A stretch of DNA of 41,889 bases from an uncultured Solirubrobacteraceae bacterium (GCA_902806175.1 CADCVQ010000175.1:1-41889), one strand, 5' to 3'; counted from the first letter of the stretch, positions 32,196 to 41,656 are shown. The notes: generated from the letters alone by a model not told the origin. Program-made: numbers and translations.

Positions 32196-35067
32196 TCAGC
32201 GCAGCGGCCGCACGATCGCCAGCGGCAGGCGCTGCACCGCCGCAGGGCCCGACGTCCCGCGCGCGGTGACGACGAGCCCATAGCGGCCCGTTGCGAGCTT
32301 CTTCAACTGCGCGGACGCGAGCGCGACGACGTTCGGGCCGGTCGTCCCCCGCGCGACGACGTTCACCACGCGCTTGCGGCCGCGGAAGATCTCGACCTGC
32401 AGCGCCGCGGGACGGTTGAGCGCGAGGCGTACGAGCACCGGCCGGCGCGCTAGCGCCACGCCGCGTTCTATCACGAGGTTCGCCTGCAGCCCGACGATCA
32501 TCGTGTCGAGCGTGGACGGGGCGACCGTGGTCACCATCTCGCCCGTCGTGACGGTGGCGCTCGAGCCCGGCACGAACTGGCGAGCCTGCAGCGTGTGTCG
32601 GCCGGCATGCAGGATCGGCAGCCGGAACGCCGCCGGGCACGCCTCCCACGGCGCGCCGTCGATGCCGGCATTCGAACCTCCCCCCGTACGGCTGCGGGCT
32701 CGCGGTCCCCGAGAGGGCAACCTCCGCGCGCGCCCCCGCGAACGTCGCGAGGCCGGCATCGCGGCCCTGGAAACCCTGGCCGTGGCGCGGGATCGGAAAC
32801 CACACGATGTGCGGGTCGATATTGCCGGCGCTGTCGACCGCCCGTGCGGAGACTGAGATGTCGCGCGCCACCTTGGAGTGGCTGGCGCAGGGAAACCATG
32901 GTGCAGGCCCGCCCGGCAGCCCCGCTGCGAGACCCGGCGCCGGTGCCGCCGTCGATGCGGGGCCCGGCACCACCGGTACGCCACCGGGCGCAAAGCACTC
33001 GAACGTGCCCGGCTTGTCGGAGCCCATCACGACGGTCGGACGCAGGTCGCCGTCGGCCGGCAGCCACACGAGCGCGACCGTCTTCGGAAGGCGCGCATCG
33101 ACAACGAACGTCAGCACCGCCGGCGCGGCCGTCGTCGCCGAAGCGGGCGTGCGCGCGGATCGTCGCGGCGTCGAGCGCGCGGTCGTACAGCGCGATCTCG
33201 TCGATTGCGCCCAACCAGCCGCGGTACTGATCGCCGAAGGCTCTGCCGAGGTACCAGTAGCGCGCCGGGCTGGTGTCGAGGACCCGCTGCGCCGGCCCTT
33301 CGGCGACGACCTCGCCGTCGATCGACAGCGCGATCCGCTCCGGGCTACGCGTGAGCGCCAGGTGGTGCCAGGCGTGGCCCAGGTTCAGCGGCGGCGTGCG
33401 CAGCTCGACGGCGCCGCTGCCGGAGGACGCGCCGATCGTCGCGCGCAACGAGTTGTCGGCCTCGCTGACCAGCAGGACCCCGACCGCGGGATCGCTGACA
33501 GACGGCGTGGCGTTGAGGATCGCACGCCGGCCGCTGCCGCCCGACCGAACCTAACCCTCGAACGTGAACGCGTCGCCGCGCAGGACGGCATCCAACACCC
33601 CCATGCTGACATCGGCATGCTCGCCCACCTCGAACGCCGCATCGCCGTCGTCGGTGACACCGCGCGCAGGCGACACACCCGTGTTGTAGTAGCCGCGAGA
33701 CCCCGTGATCCGGTCGGCGCTCGCGCCCGTCTGTACGTACGAGCTGGCCGGCAGCTCGCTCTTGCCCAGGCGCCACCAGTGCCGCAGGCCGGGCGTCCCC
33801 GCGACGAGCTCCGCGTACGTGGAAGCCTCTCCCGCCGCGGTCGCGGTCACGCGAGCGGGTGCAGTTGCGCGGGTGCGCCGCAGCGGCTTGCCGATCACGC
33901 GCTCGCAGTTGCGGCTGACGGTGTCAGCGCGATCGACGTGGGCGACGTCATGGCCCTTGCCGCAGTCGAGCGTCACGCGCGCCGGACCACGCGCGTAGAT
34001 CGTGTCGTGTCCGTCGCCGGCACGCACGACGTTCGTCCCGCCCCCGCGCAACCGCACGGTGTCGGCGCCCGCGCCGCCCCGGATGACGTTCTCGCCGAGC
34101 CCGCCCTCGAGGAAGTCGTCGCCGTCGCCGCCGGAGATCCGTTGTGGTCCCGGCCCGCCGTAGACCGTGTCGTCGCCGGCCCCGGCGTCGATGACGTCGG
34201 GCAGCGCGGAGGTCAGGCCGGCCTGGCGCAGGCCCCACAGCACGTCGTTGCCATCGCGGCCGCGCAACGTGTCGGCGCCCGGCCCACCGAGCAGGACGTC
34301 ATCCAGCGCGGTGCCCTCGCGCGTGCCGCCCGCGTCCTTCGCCAGGTACGTCACACCGCGGTTGGGATCCTGTACGGCGTCGGTGAGCTGTACGACCTCG
34401 CAGTCCTGCGACCGCGTGCCCGCCGTCCCGGGCCCCGCGTAGTCCGCCGTCACCGACGGCGGGACCGTCAGGTAGACCGTGTCGGGCCGGGGCCGCACGT
34501 CACGTGCGCATAGGCCGAGCCATCGACGACGATGACGTCATCGCCGAGCCCGCCGACAATCGCGTCGCCGCCGCTGTCGGCGAAGATCCGGTCGTTGCCG
34601 GGCCCGCCGTCGATGCGATCGATGCCCGACCCCCCGTGCACGACATCGTCGCCGGCGCCGCCGAAGATCGTGTCCCTGTCCTGGTCGCCGTTGAGCGCGT
34701 CGCCGCCAGGTCCGCCGTTGAGCCCGTCGGCGCCGAACCCGCCGCTGGCGATGTCGTCGCCGTCTCCGCCGACGAGGGCGTCGTTGCCCGATCCCCCGGT
34801 CAGCGTGTCGCTGCCCGATCCGCCCGAGACGACGTCTGGCCCGGTATCGCCCGTCAGCAGGTCGCTTCCGCCGCGGCCGTACACCCGGTCGTGGCCCTCG
34901 GCGCCGCGCAGAAAGTCCGCGCCGCTGCCGCCGCGCAGCGTGTTGGCTCCGAAGCCGCCCGAGCGCGGCGGGCCCCAGGCGACGGCGACGGCGCTCGGCC
35001 CCGCGACGAGCGCAAGCAGAGCCACGGCCAGAATCCGAGCAGTGACATGGGAGGGAGATCTGCGCAT
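32196..35067 (-). pseudogene. Degraded RTX-repeat / LamG-domain secreted protein
   Basis: About 957 codons can be followed from an ATG at 35067 to a TGA at 32196, but only across four lesions. The order is signal peptide (ILAVALLALVAGPSAVA), about ten RTX calcium-binding nonapeptides of the GGxGxDxLx type, a short link, a second RTX block, a concanavalin/LamG-like domain (LRHWWRLG ... GGWLGAIDEIALYDRALDAA region) and a C-terminal beta domain. The lesions are a one-base loss at about 34484-34487, a TAG at 33551-33553 where Trp is expected after FTFEG, an indel at 33131-33143, and a six-C run at 32680-32685 where five restores frame. The intact ancestor was probably a large surface or extracellular adhesin. 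The genes around it are intact, which argues against general sequencing error. Confidence 0.8.
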
Positions 35068-35141
35068 CGGCTGACGGCAGACCGTAGACGAGCCGTAGCG
35101 TACGCTAGACGATCGAGCGCGCGGCGCCGTCGTGCGGGTCC

Positions 35142-35170
35142 TTGACCGCCGCGACGTTGCGCGCGGTCAA
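35142..35170 (-). terminator. Hairpin at the end of the phosphorylase gene
   Basis: TTGACCGC (35142-35149) pairs perfectly with GCGGTCAA (35163-35170), which includes the stop codon of the phosphorylase gene. No T tract follows on the minus strand. The rest of the 35068-35141 gap holds TACGGT/TACGCT hexamers that could serve the pseudogene, and nothing else I can support. Confidence 0.45.
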
Positions 35171-35961
35171 TCGAAGCGAAAGAAGGTCCCGACGGGCTCG
35201 AGCTTCTCGGCCTCGATCCGCGGGACGGCGGCCGCGAGCGTCTTCGCGAACGTCTCGCCGCTGGCGCCGATCAGCCTGATCAGCTCCTCGACGGGGGGCG
35301 CCTCGGCCTTGACGCCGTTGGCGTAGTCGGTCGCGTAGCCGAGCAGCGCGTACGGGATCTCGGCCTCCCCCGCGAGCACGGTCTCGGGGCCGGCGGTCTG
35401 GCTGACGACGGTGACGCCGCAGTTCTGCAGCATCCTGATCTCGGTCCTGGTGTTGAAGCGCGGCCCGTCGACGTGGCCGTAGCAGCCGCCGTCGATCACG
35501 AAGTTGCCGGCCTCCTCGGCGCCCGCCAGCAACGCCTCGCGCAGGTGCTGGGAGAACGGGCGCTCGTAGATCCAGTGCCCGCGGCCCTTCTCCCCCGGCT
35601 CGGTGAAGAGCGTGCAGATCTCGCCGTTGGGCAGCCGGTTGGTGAGGAAGTGCAGGTCGTCGAAGACGACGAGGCTGCCGAGCGACATGCTTGCGTCGAG
35701 CGTGCCGCAGACCGTGACGGAGAGGATCGCGTCCGCCCCGCGCTCCTTGAGCGCCGCGATGTTCGCCTGGTGGGTGACCTGGCTGGACAGCAGCTCGTGA
35801 CCGGGCCGGTGGCGCGAGACGTGCAGCACGTCGACGCCGGCGAAGCGGCCGGTCGTGACCGGCGCCGCGCCGAAGCGCGTCTCGACGAGCTCGGGCTCGC
35901 CGTCGGATTCGATGCCCGGCAGCGCGTAGGTGCCCGACCCCGTGAGGATTCCTATCCGCAT
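35167..35961 (-). CDS. MTAP/PNP-family purine nucleoside phosphorylase
   Basis: The 264 residues match 5'-methylthioadenosine phosphorylase-type enzymes. IGILTGSGTYALPGI holds the phosphate-binding Gly/Ser loop, LHVSRHRPGHELLSSQVTHQ has the RH motif and the 'p..vnyrANi' region, and TVCGTLDASMSLGSLVVFDD, GPRFNTRTEI and SQTAGPETVLAGEAEIPYAL carry the purine site. The purine loop reads SQTAGPE where typical MTAP has N-M-T-x-x-P-E, so the base or sugar preference may differ. It cleaves a nucleoside with phosphate in purine salvage or polyamine recycling. TACGAT 9 nt before the ATG suggests a leaderless start. Confidence 0.9.
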   Translation of the reverse strand: MRIGILTGSGTYALPGIESDGEPELVETRFGAAPVTTGRFAGVDVLHVSRHRPGHELLSSQVTHQANIAALKERGADAILSVTVCGTLDASMSLGSLVVFDDLHFLTNRLPNGEICTLFTEPGEKGRGHWIYERPFSQHLREALLAGAEEAGNFVIDGGCYGHVDGPRFNTRTEIRMLQNCGVTVVSQTAGPETVLAGEAEIPYALLGYATDYANGVKAEAPPVEELIRLIGASGETFAKTLAAAVPRIEAEKLEPVGTFFRFD

Positions 35962-35970
35962 CAGCGCGGC

Positions 35971-35976
35971 ATCGTA
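35971..35976 (-). promoter_or_regulatory. -10 element TACGAT of the phosphorylase gene
   Basis: It is nine bases from the ATG at 35961. Confidence 0.5.
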
Positions 35977-35993
35977 GTTCGTTGCAGGCTCAC

Positions 35994-37217
35994 TCAGCGG
36001 CCCGGCACGCGACCGGCGCCCGCTCCAGGCTCCGTCGCGGGCCCGCCGGGCGCGGCGACGCCGAGTACGCGCATCGCCTTCAGGCCGAGCGAGAGCTTCT
36101 CGCGCCCGTCGGTCGAGCCGACGTCCAGGCCGGACAGGTCGCGCACGCGCTCGAGGCGGTAGCGGATCGTGTGACGGTGGGTGTAGAGCTTCTGCGCCGT
36201 GCCGGCGACGTTGCCGTCGTTGTCGAGAAACGCCTCGACGGTCCGCACGAGGTTGGCCTCGTACTGGTCGTCGTAGGCGACCAGCGGCTCGACGGTCTCC
36301 GCATAGAATCGCTGCAGTTCGGCCGGATCCTCGCTCATCGCCGACAGCAGGAGGCGATACGCGCCGGTCTGCTCGAATGCCAGCAGGGGGCGCTCCTCGT
36401 CGCCCTCGGCGACGTTCACCGCCAGGAGCGCCTCGTTGGCCGCGCGGTGCAGGTCAAGGGGATCCGTCGCGACGCGGCTGCGACCGATCGCGAACGTATG
36501 GCCCGAGAGCCCGGCCTGCAACTCGCGCAGGACGCCCTCGGCGGCGCGCCTGGCGACGGCATCGTCGCTTCCGGGCACGAGGACGACGACCTCCGCGGCG
36601 CTCGTCTCGCGCGCGGCATGCGCGGCGATCGCCGTTGCCACGACGGCGCGCGCGCCGCGCTCGGCCGTCGCGAGGACGCGGGCGCGCCAGCCCTCCTCGG
36701 CCGTGACGTGCGCGTGGGCGCGCGCGACGAGGACGCTTCCCCCCGCGGTCAGGTCGATGCCGACGTCGCTGCCGCGCGCGACGATCTCGTCGCTCTCGAG
36801 CACGTCGCGGTTGAGGATCGCGCGCAGGAACGCGGCGCTGGCCTCCTGCGAGGCGCGCGCCGGCGCGCGGACGCGCTCGACCTCGGACGCGACGAGCGTC
36901 GTCACGAGCCGCACGAGCGCCGGCCCCGGCTCGGCGCGGGCGCGCATCCGCAGCTGGCCGACCGGCGTGTCGGCAACGCGCAGCTCGATCATCACGACGC
37001 CCGGGGCACCGTCGAGCAGCGAGCGCTCGTCGGCGGGCGAGCGTGCGGCGACCGCGAGCACCGAACCGGTGCGGTCAAGCAGGACGAGGCTGGCCTCGAG
37101 TGCGCGCGCGGCGGCGCGCACGACGTCGGGCAGACCGGCGCCGGACTCGACCGCTTCTGTGATCGCATCCAGCGCGGCGAGATCGAGTCCCATCGACCGT
37201 TCGGCGGAGGTCGCCAT
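35994..37217 (-). CDS. PucR-type (CdaR-like) transcriptional regulator
   Basis: The 407 residues have a GAF-like N-terminal sensor region (about 20-130; SLVLLDRTGSVLAVAARSP), a central GGDEF-related linker domain (GGSVLVARAHAHVT, then GHTFAIGRSRV) and the C-terminal PucR helix-turn-helix. In the HTH, VRTVEAFLDNDGNVAGTAQK is followed by YTHRHTIRYRLERV, the family signature. Relatives control purine catabolism, glycerate use or amino-acid pathways. The adjacent phosphorylase gene downstream makes purine sensing an attractive guess. TAGCCT 7 nt before the ATG marks a leaderless start, and that hexamer contains the TAG stop of the upstream gene. Confidence 0.93.
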   Translation of the reverse strand: MATSAERSMGLDLAALDAITEAVESGAGLPDVVRAAARALEASLVLLDRTGSVLAVAARSPADERSLLDGAPGVVMIELRVADTPVGQLRMRARAEPGPALVRLVTTLVASEVERVRAPARASQEASAAFLRAILNRDVLESDEIVARGSDVGIDLTAGGSVLVARAHAHVTAEEGWRARVLATAERGARAVVATAIAAHAARETSAAEVVVLVPGSDDAVARRAAEGVLRELQAGLSGHTFAIGRSRVATDPLDLHRAANEALLAVNVAEGDEERPLLAFEQTGAYRLLLSAMSEDPAELQRFYAETVEPLVAYDDQYEANLVRTVEAFLDNDGNVAGTAQKLYTHRHTIRYRLERVRDLSGLDVGSTDGREKLSLGLKAMRVLGVAAPGGPATEPGAGAGRVPGR

Positions 37218-37224
37218 GGCCTAC

Positions 37225-37230
37225 AGGCTA
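37225..37230 (-). promoter_or_regulatory. -10 element TAGCCT of the PucR-type gene, overlapping an upstream stop codon
   Basis: Seven bases separate it from the ATG at 37217. Its first three bases are the TAG of the 74-residue membrane protein gene. Confidence 0.5.
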
Positions 37231-37452
37231 CGCCGCGATGCGATCCCAGTAATACGCGATGGCCGCCCCGCCTGCCGCGCCGATGAGCACGAGGGCGGCG
37301 AGGACGTACAGGCTCAGAAACGCCGCGGCGGCCCGCTCCCATGTCCTGCTGTACGCGGTGCACGCCGGCCACGCGATGAACCAGACGAAGGCCAGGAGCG
37401 CGAACACGCCGCACGTACCGGCGATGAGGATCGTGACTCCGGCGTTCGTCAT
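37228..37452 (-). CDS. Small membrane protein, two spans, unknown function
   Basis: The 74 residues have a first span (TILIAGTCGVFALLAFVWFI), a short Trp/Arg-containing loop (YSRTWERAA) and a second span (LSLYVLAALVLIGAAGGAAI), ending WDRIAA. No family is recognised. The ATG has CACAAT 8 nt upstream. It lies between ispE and the PucR-type gene, and its stop codon is shared with the next promoter. Confidence 0.7.
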   Translation of the reverse strand: MTNAGVTILIAGTCGVFALLAFVWFIAWPACTAYSRTWERAAAAFLSLYVLAALVLIGAAGGAAIAYYWDRIAA

Positions 37453-37460
37453 GGCACCGG

Positions 37461-37466
37461 ATTGTG
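37461..37466 (-). promoter_or_regulatory. -10-like element CACAAT of the 74-residue membrane protein gene
   Basis: It is eight bases from the ATG at 37452. Confidence 0.4.
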
Positions 37467-37512
37467 ACGTAGTTGCACGACGGGTGGCCGCTGCCGCGCG
37501 TACGACGCGCCG

Positions 37513-38400
37513 TCAGCGCAGCGTGAACGGGCCGGCCGGGCGCGCCAGCACCGGCGCCGGGGCGCGCCCCTCGGCGGCGATCGACTCGCAGACGCGCGCG
37601 GCCCGCTCGGCGTGGCCGGACTCCGCGAACACGCCGAGGACAGTGGGCCCCGAACCCGATACGAGCGCGTGGTCGGCGCCCGCCGCGAGCACCGCCTCGA
37701 GCGCGTCGTCGATCTGCGGGCACAGCGAGCGCGCGGCGTCCTGCAGGTCGTTGTGGAGATGTTCGAGGATCGTCTCGGACGACAGCGCCGCCTGCATCCG
37801 CGTCAGCGCCCGGGCCAGGTCGAGCGTCTCGCGCGACAGGCACAGCCGATCGGCCTCGGCGTAGACGTCGGCGGTCGGAAGCTCGACGTCGATCGGCATG
37901 ACGACCACGGTGTAGGGCAGGCTGACGTTCAGCGGCCGCAGGCGGCTGCCCTCGCCGGTTGCCAGCACGAGCCCGCCGCGAACCTGGCTCGCGACATCGG
38001 AGCCGAGTCTCGCGGCGACGTCCTCCAGCAGCCGGCGGTCGCCGCGCCCCGACGCCTCGCTGGCGAGCCGCAGTGCCGCGGCCGCGTCCGCCGAGCCGCC
38101 ACCCATCCCGCCCGCGACCGGGATGCGCTTGTCGATCTCCAGCCGGACGGGCGGGCCGTCCCAGCCGGTGGTCTCGCGAAAGGCGCGCAGCGCAGCCGCG
38201 GCGAGGTTCGGCCCCTCGACGCCGCGGCAGAGCACCTCGTCGGCGACGACGCCCGGCGGGTCTGTCTGCATCCGCACGTCGTCGCACAGCGTCAGCGAGT
38301 CCATCAGCGTGACGACCTCGTGGCGGCCGTCGCCGCGCTGCGGCCCGACGAAGAGGCACAGGTTGATCTTTGCCCGGGCCTCGGTCGTCAGGACGGTCAT
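37513..38400 (-). CDS. ispE: 4-diphosphocytidyl-2-C-methyl-D-erythritol kinase
   Basis: The 295 residues are a GHMP kinase of the MEP isoprenoid pathway. TEARAKINLCLFVGPQRGDG has the substrate-binding Lys, and IPVAGGMGGGSADAAAALR is the ATP loop. HNDLQDAA and ALVSGSGPTVLGVF match motif 3. It phosphorylates the 2-hydroxyl of CDP-methylerythritol. The ATG overlaps the rsmA stop by 4 nt, so translation is coupled to rsmA, an order seen in many bacteria. Confidence 0.98.
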   Translation of the reverse strand: MTVLTTEARAKINLCLFVGPQRGDGRHEVVTLMDSLTLCDDVRMQTDPPGVVADEVLCRGVEGPNLAAAALRAFRETTGWDGPPVRLEIDKRIPVAGGMGGGSADAAAALRLASEASGRGDRRLLEDVAARLGSDVASQVRGGLVLATGEGSRLRPLNVSLPYTVVVMPIDVELPTADVYAEADRLCLSRETLDLARALTRMQAALSSETILEHLHNDLQDAARSLCPQIDDALEAVLAAGADHALVSGSGPTVLGVFAESGHAERAARVCESIAAEGRAPAPVLARPAGPFTLR

Positions 38401-39230
38401 GAACGCAGAGTTTCGTACATGGCGGCGAAGTCCTGCGGTGAGAGGCGCTCGGCGCGCACGTCGCTCGGGTGCCCGAGCGCGGTCAGGGCGGCGCGGGCGC
38501 GGGCGCGTACGTCCGGCGACGCACCGGGTGCGAGCGCCAGCGAGCCCGGGAGCGCCTTGCGGCGATGGGCAAACGCGGCGTTGACGAGGTCGCGCAGGCC
38601 GGGCTCGGGCGCCGGGCCAGTTCGCTGCAGGCCGACGAGCACGGAGTCGACGTTCGGCACCGGCGTGAAGACGGTGCGCGAGACAGGGCGCAGGACCTGC
38701 ACGTCGCAGGCCAGCTGGGCGAGCACCGACGGCACGCCGTAGGCGCTGGAGCCGGGCGCGGCCGCCAAGCGCTCGCCGACCTCCTTCTGGACCATCCCGA
38801 CCCAGCGCCGCACGTCTTCGAGCTCCTCGATCGTGCGCAGGATCGCCCCGGCGGCGATGCCGTAGGGCAGGTTGGCGACGACCTTCGTCGGCGCCGGGTC
38901 CAGCGCGCGCAGGTCGAGCTTCATCGCGTCGGCGAAGTGCAGCGTGACGTTGGCAAACGGCTGCACCGCAGCGCGCAGCGCCGGCTCGAGCGCGCGGTCG
39001 AGCTCGACGACGTGGACGTGCGCGACGCGCTGCGCGAGGTGCTCCGACAGCACGCCGAGGCCGCCGCCGATCTCGAGCGCGACGTCGTCGGCCCGCAACC
39101 GCGCCTCGCGCGCGATGACGCCGAGGATGTTCGAGTCGATGAGGAAGTTCTGGCCGAGGTCGCGCTTGGGCCGAATGCCGAACTCGCGCATGCGGCGCAG
39201 GCTCGGCTGGCTCGGGCCGGTGACGCTCAC
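38397..39230 (-). CDS. rsmA: 16S rRNA (adenine1518/1519-N6)-dimethyltransferase
   Basis: The 277 residues begin with a short tail and then GIRPKRDLGQNFLID. EIGGGLGVLSEHLAQR is the SAM motif, NLPYGIAAGAI the catalytic NLPY, and VFTPVPNVDSVLVGL and AFAHRRKALPGSL the C-terminal domain. It dimethylates two adjacent adenines near the 3' end of 16S rRNA; loss gives kasugamycin resistance. The start is a GTG at 39230 whose GTGA overlaps the tatD stop by 4 nt, matching the coupled style of this operon. An internal ATG would truncate the N-terminus. Confidence 0.97.
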   Translation of the reverse strand: MSVTGPSQPSLRRMREFGIRPKRDLGQNFLIDSNILGVIAREARLRADDVALEIGGGLGVLSEHLAQRVAHVHVVELDRALEPALRAAVQPFANVTLHFADAMKLDLRALDPAPTKVVANLPYGIAAGAILRTIEELEDVRRWVGMVQKEVGERLAAAPGSSAYGVPSVLAQLACDVQVLRPVSRTVFTPVPNVDSVLVGLQRTGPAPEPGLRDLVNAAFAHRRKALPGSLALAPGASPDVRARARAALTALGHPSDVRAERLSPQDFAAMYETLRS

Positions 39231-39976
39231 CAGCCGAAGACGGCGGCGGCGTTGCGCTCGACGAGCTGCTCGAGCTCCTCGTAGGACACGCCGCGCTGCT
39301 GTGCGACGAAGCGCGCGGTGTGGGCGACGTAGGCGGGCTGGTTTGGCTGCTTGCGCACGGCTTGCGGGGTGAGGTACGGCGCGTCGGTCTCGACGAGCAG
39401 GCGCTCGGCGGGGACGCGGCGGGCCGCCGCGGCGAGATCCTGCGCCGTGGGGTAGGTGACGTTGCCGGCGAACGAGATCCACCAGCCCTGCTGCACGCAT
39501 TCGTCCAGTCGCGCGGGCATCGAGAAGCAGTGAAGGATCACCTCCAGGCCGCCGGCGTGGTCGCGCAGCATCGCGATCGTGTCGTCCTCCGCGGCGCGCG
39601 TGTGGATGACCAGCGGCTTGGCGGTCGCACGCGCCAGCTCGATCTGGGCGACGAACGCGCGCTCCTGATCGGCGCGCGGAGCGTAGTCGCGGAAGTCGTC
39701 AAGGCCCGTCTCTCCGATCGCGACGCAGCGCGGGTGCGCGGCGAGCGCCTGCAGCTCGCTGAGGTGACCGTCGTCGAACCCGGTCGCCTCGTTGGGGTGA
39801 TGGCCGATCGCGGCGCACACCTGCGGATAGAGCTCGGCGGCCTGCAGCGCTTCGCGGCAGGTGGCGCCGTTCGTGCCGACCGTGAGCATCCGCGTGACGC
39901 CGGCGGCGACGGCCGCCGCGACAAGATCGGCGTCGTCGGGCTTGCAGACGTGCAGGTGCGTGTGGCTGTCGATCAT
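39227..39976 (-). CDS. tatD: TatD-family metal-dependent deoxyribonuclease
   Basis: The 249 residues form an amidohydrolase-like barrel. MIDSHTHLHVC has the HxH metal pair, AIGETGLDDFRDYAP the bridging Glu, LVIHTRAAEDD and VILHCFSMP the His ligands, and LLVETDAPYLTPQ the Asp. Relatives remove 3' nucleotides and help in DNA repair and clean-up. TAGCCT at 39989-39994 lies 12 nt before the ATG, so the leader is very short. It heads the tatD-rsmA-ispE operon and follows metG by 90 bp. Confidence 0.97.
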   Translation of the reverse strand: MIDSHTHLHVCKPDDADLVAAAVAAGVTRMLTVGTNGATCREALQAAELYPQVCAAIGHHPNEATGFDDGHLSELQALAAHPRCVAIGETGLDDFRDYAPRADQERAFVAQIELARATAKPLVIHTRAAEDDTIAMLRDHAGGLEVILHCFSMPARLDECVQQGWWISFAGNVTYPTAQDLAAAARRVPAERLLVETDAPYLTPQAVRKQPNQPAYVAHTARFVAQQRGVSYEELEQLVERNAAAVFGW

Positions 39977-40066
39977 CGGACAGCGATGAGGCTACGCGGC
40001 TGGTCCGCGCGCACCGAGGTTCTGCCCGGCTCGGCCGGATGCGCCGCGGCCGTGCACCGACGCCGG

Positions 40067-41563
40067 CTACCGCTTGGGGAACAGCGGCGCGAGCTTGGCG
40101 ATCTCGCCGAGGCGGCCCGCCTGCATCCGCGCGCACTCGAACTCGACCTGCGGCGAGCGCAGCGCGTCGAGCAGCTTGTCGGTGCTCTGCGGCAACCACG
40201 GATGCAGCACGACGGCGAGGACCCGCAGCCCCTCGGCGAGCGACGCCAGCACCGTGTCGAGCTCGTCCGCGCGATCAGGGTCCTTGGCGAGCGTCCAGGG
40301 CGCCCGCTCCTCGACGTAGCGGTTCAGCCGCCGCACGCGCAGCCAGATCGCGTCGCCCGCCGCGGTCAGGTCGAGCCGGTCCAGCTGCTCGCAGACCTCG
40401 CCGCTCAGCGCGTCGACCTCCGCCGCCCGGTCGGCGTCGAGCTCGGCACCTGGTACGACGCCGTCGCGATAGCGGTGGACCATCGCGATCGTACGGCTCG
40501 CGAGGTTGCCGAAGTCGTTGGCGAGCTCGGACTCGTAGCGCGCGCGGAAGCCCTCCTCCGACACCGCGCCGTCGTGGCCGAAGGACACCTCGCGCATGAG
40601 GTAGAAGCGCAGCGCGTCGGTCCCGTACTCGTCCATGATCTTGAACGGGTCGATCGCGTTGCCCGCCGACTTGCCCATCTTGTCCTTGCCGATCAGCAGA
40701 AAGCCGTGGACGAAGACGTGCTCGGGCAGCGGCAGCCCGGCCGCCATCAGCATCGCGGGCCAGAAGATCGTGTGGAACTTCAGGATGTCCTTGCCGATGA
40801 GGTGAAACTGCGCCGGCCAGAAGCGCTCGGTCAGGTCCTCGCCTGGGCGCGCATAGGCCAGCGCCGTGTAGTAGTTCAGCAGCGCGTCGAACCAGACGTA
40901 GAAGACGTGGCCCTCGTCCCACGGGACGGGAACGCCCCAGGTGAACGTCGAGCGGCTCAGCGACACGTCCTGCAGGCCCGACTCGATGAACGCGCGCGCC
41001 TCGTTGTAGCGATGGCGCGGCATGACGAAGTCCGGCTGCTCGTCGAACAGCTCGAGCAGATCGTCCTGGAACGCCGACAGCCGAAAGAAGTAGTTGTTCT
41101 CCTTCTGGCGGACGAGCGGTGTCCTGTGGATCGGGCACAGGTGGTCCTCGCCGGCCTCGGCGTCGGTCTTGAAATCTGCGCAGCGCGGGCAGTACCAGCC
41201 CTCGTAGATGCCCTCGTAGACGTGCCCGTTGGCGCGGATTCGGCTGAGCACCTCCTGCACCCTGGTCTTGTGCTCGGAGTCCGTCGTGCGGATGAAGAAG
41301 TCGTTTGAGACGTTCAACCGCGGCATGAGGTCGATGAAGCGCGGCGCGTTGCGGTCGACGAGCTCCTGCGGCGTCACGCCCTCGCGCTCGGCGGCGAGGG
41401 CGACGGGCTCGCCGTGCTCGTCGGTGCCGGTCAGAAAGAAGACGTCCTCCCCACGCTGGCGCATGTGTCGCGCGATCACGTCGGCGGCGATCGTCGAGTA
41501 CGCGTGGCCCAGATGTGGCGCCGCGTTGACGTAATAGATCGGCGTCGTCACGTAGAAGGACAT
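40067..41563 (-). CDS. metG: Methionyl-tRNA synthetase
   Basis: The 498 residues form a class I synthetase. PHLGHAYSTIAAD is the HIGH region, GTDEHGEP the substrate loop, and YCPRC with the following CPIH the zinc knuckle (one finger, three Cys and a His). DKMGKSAGN is the KMSKS motif. FYVWFDALLNYY and GKDILKFHTIFWPA line the active site. The C-terminal anticodon-binding helices are present, but there is no extra EMAP/Trbp111 domain. Interestingly, a stand-alone CsaA of that fold is encoded elsewhere in the window. TAGCCT 9 nt before the ATG indicates a leaderless start. Confidence 0.99.
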   Translation of the reverse strand: MSFYVTTPIYYVNAAPHLGHAYSTIAADVIARHMRQRGEDVFFLTGTDEHGEPVALAAEREGVTPQELVDRNAPRFIDLMPRLNVSNDFFIRTTDSEHKTRVQEVLSRIRANGHVYEGIYEGWYCPRCADFKTDAEAGEDHLCPIHRTPLVRQKENNYFFRLSAFQDDLLELFDEQPDFVMPRHRYNEARAFIESGLQDVSLSRSTFTWGVPVPWDEGHVFYVWFDALLNYYTALAYARPGEDLTERFWPAQFHLIGKDILKFHTIFWPAMLMAAGLPLPEHVFVHGFLLIGKDKMGKSAGNAIDPFKIMDEYGTDALRFYLMREVSFGHDGAVSEEGFRARYESELANDFGNLASRTIAMVHRYRDGVVPGAELDADRAAEVDALSGEVCEQLDRLDLTAAGDAIWLRVRRLNRYVEERAPWTLAKDPDRADELDTVLASLAEGLRVLAVVLHPWLPQSTDKLLDALRSPQVEFECARMQAGRLGEIAKLAPLFPKR

Positions 41564-41572
41564 CGATCTCGC

Positions 41573-41578
41573 AGGCTA
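41573..41578 (-). promoter_or_regulatory. -10 element TAGCCT of metG
   Basis: It is nine bases from the ATG at 41563. Confidence 0.55.
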
Positions 41579-41656
41579 GTGGCTCGGTGGCAGGCGCGGC
41601 CGGCGCGCGGGGCGCGCAGCAAGAGGGCGCCGGCGAGGCGCGGTTTGACTCCGCGC

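Noticed and set aside
32680-32685. Programmed frameshift or phase-variable tract in the RTX/LamG gene
   Set aside because: A six-base run is short, and three other lesions including a stop codon would still inactivate the gene.
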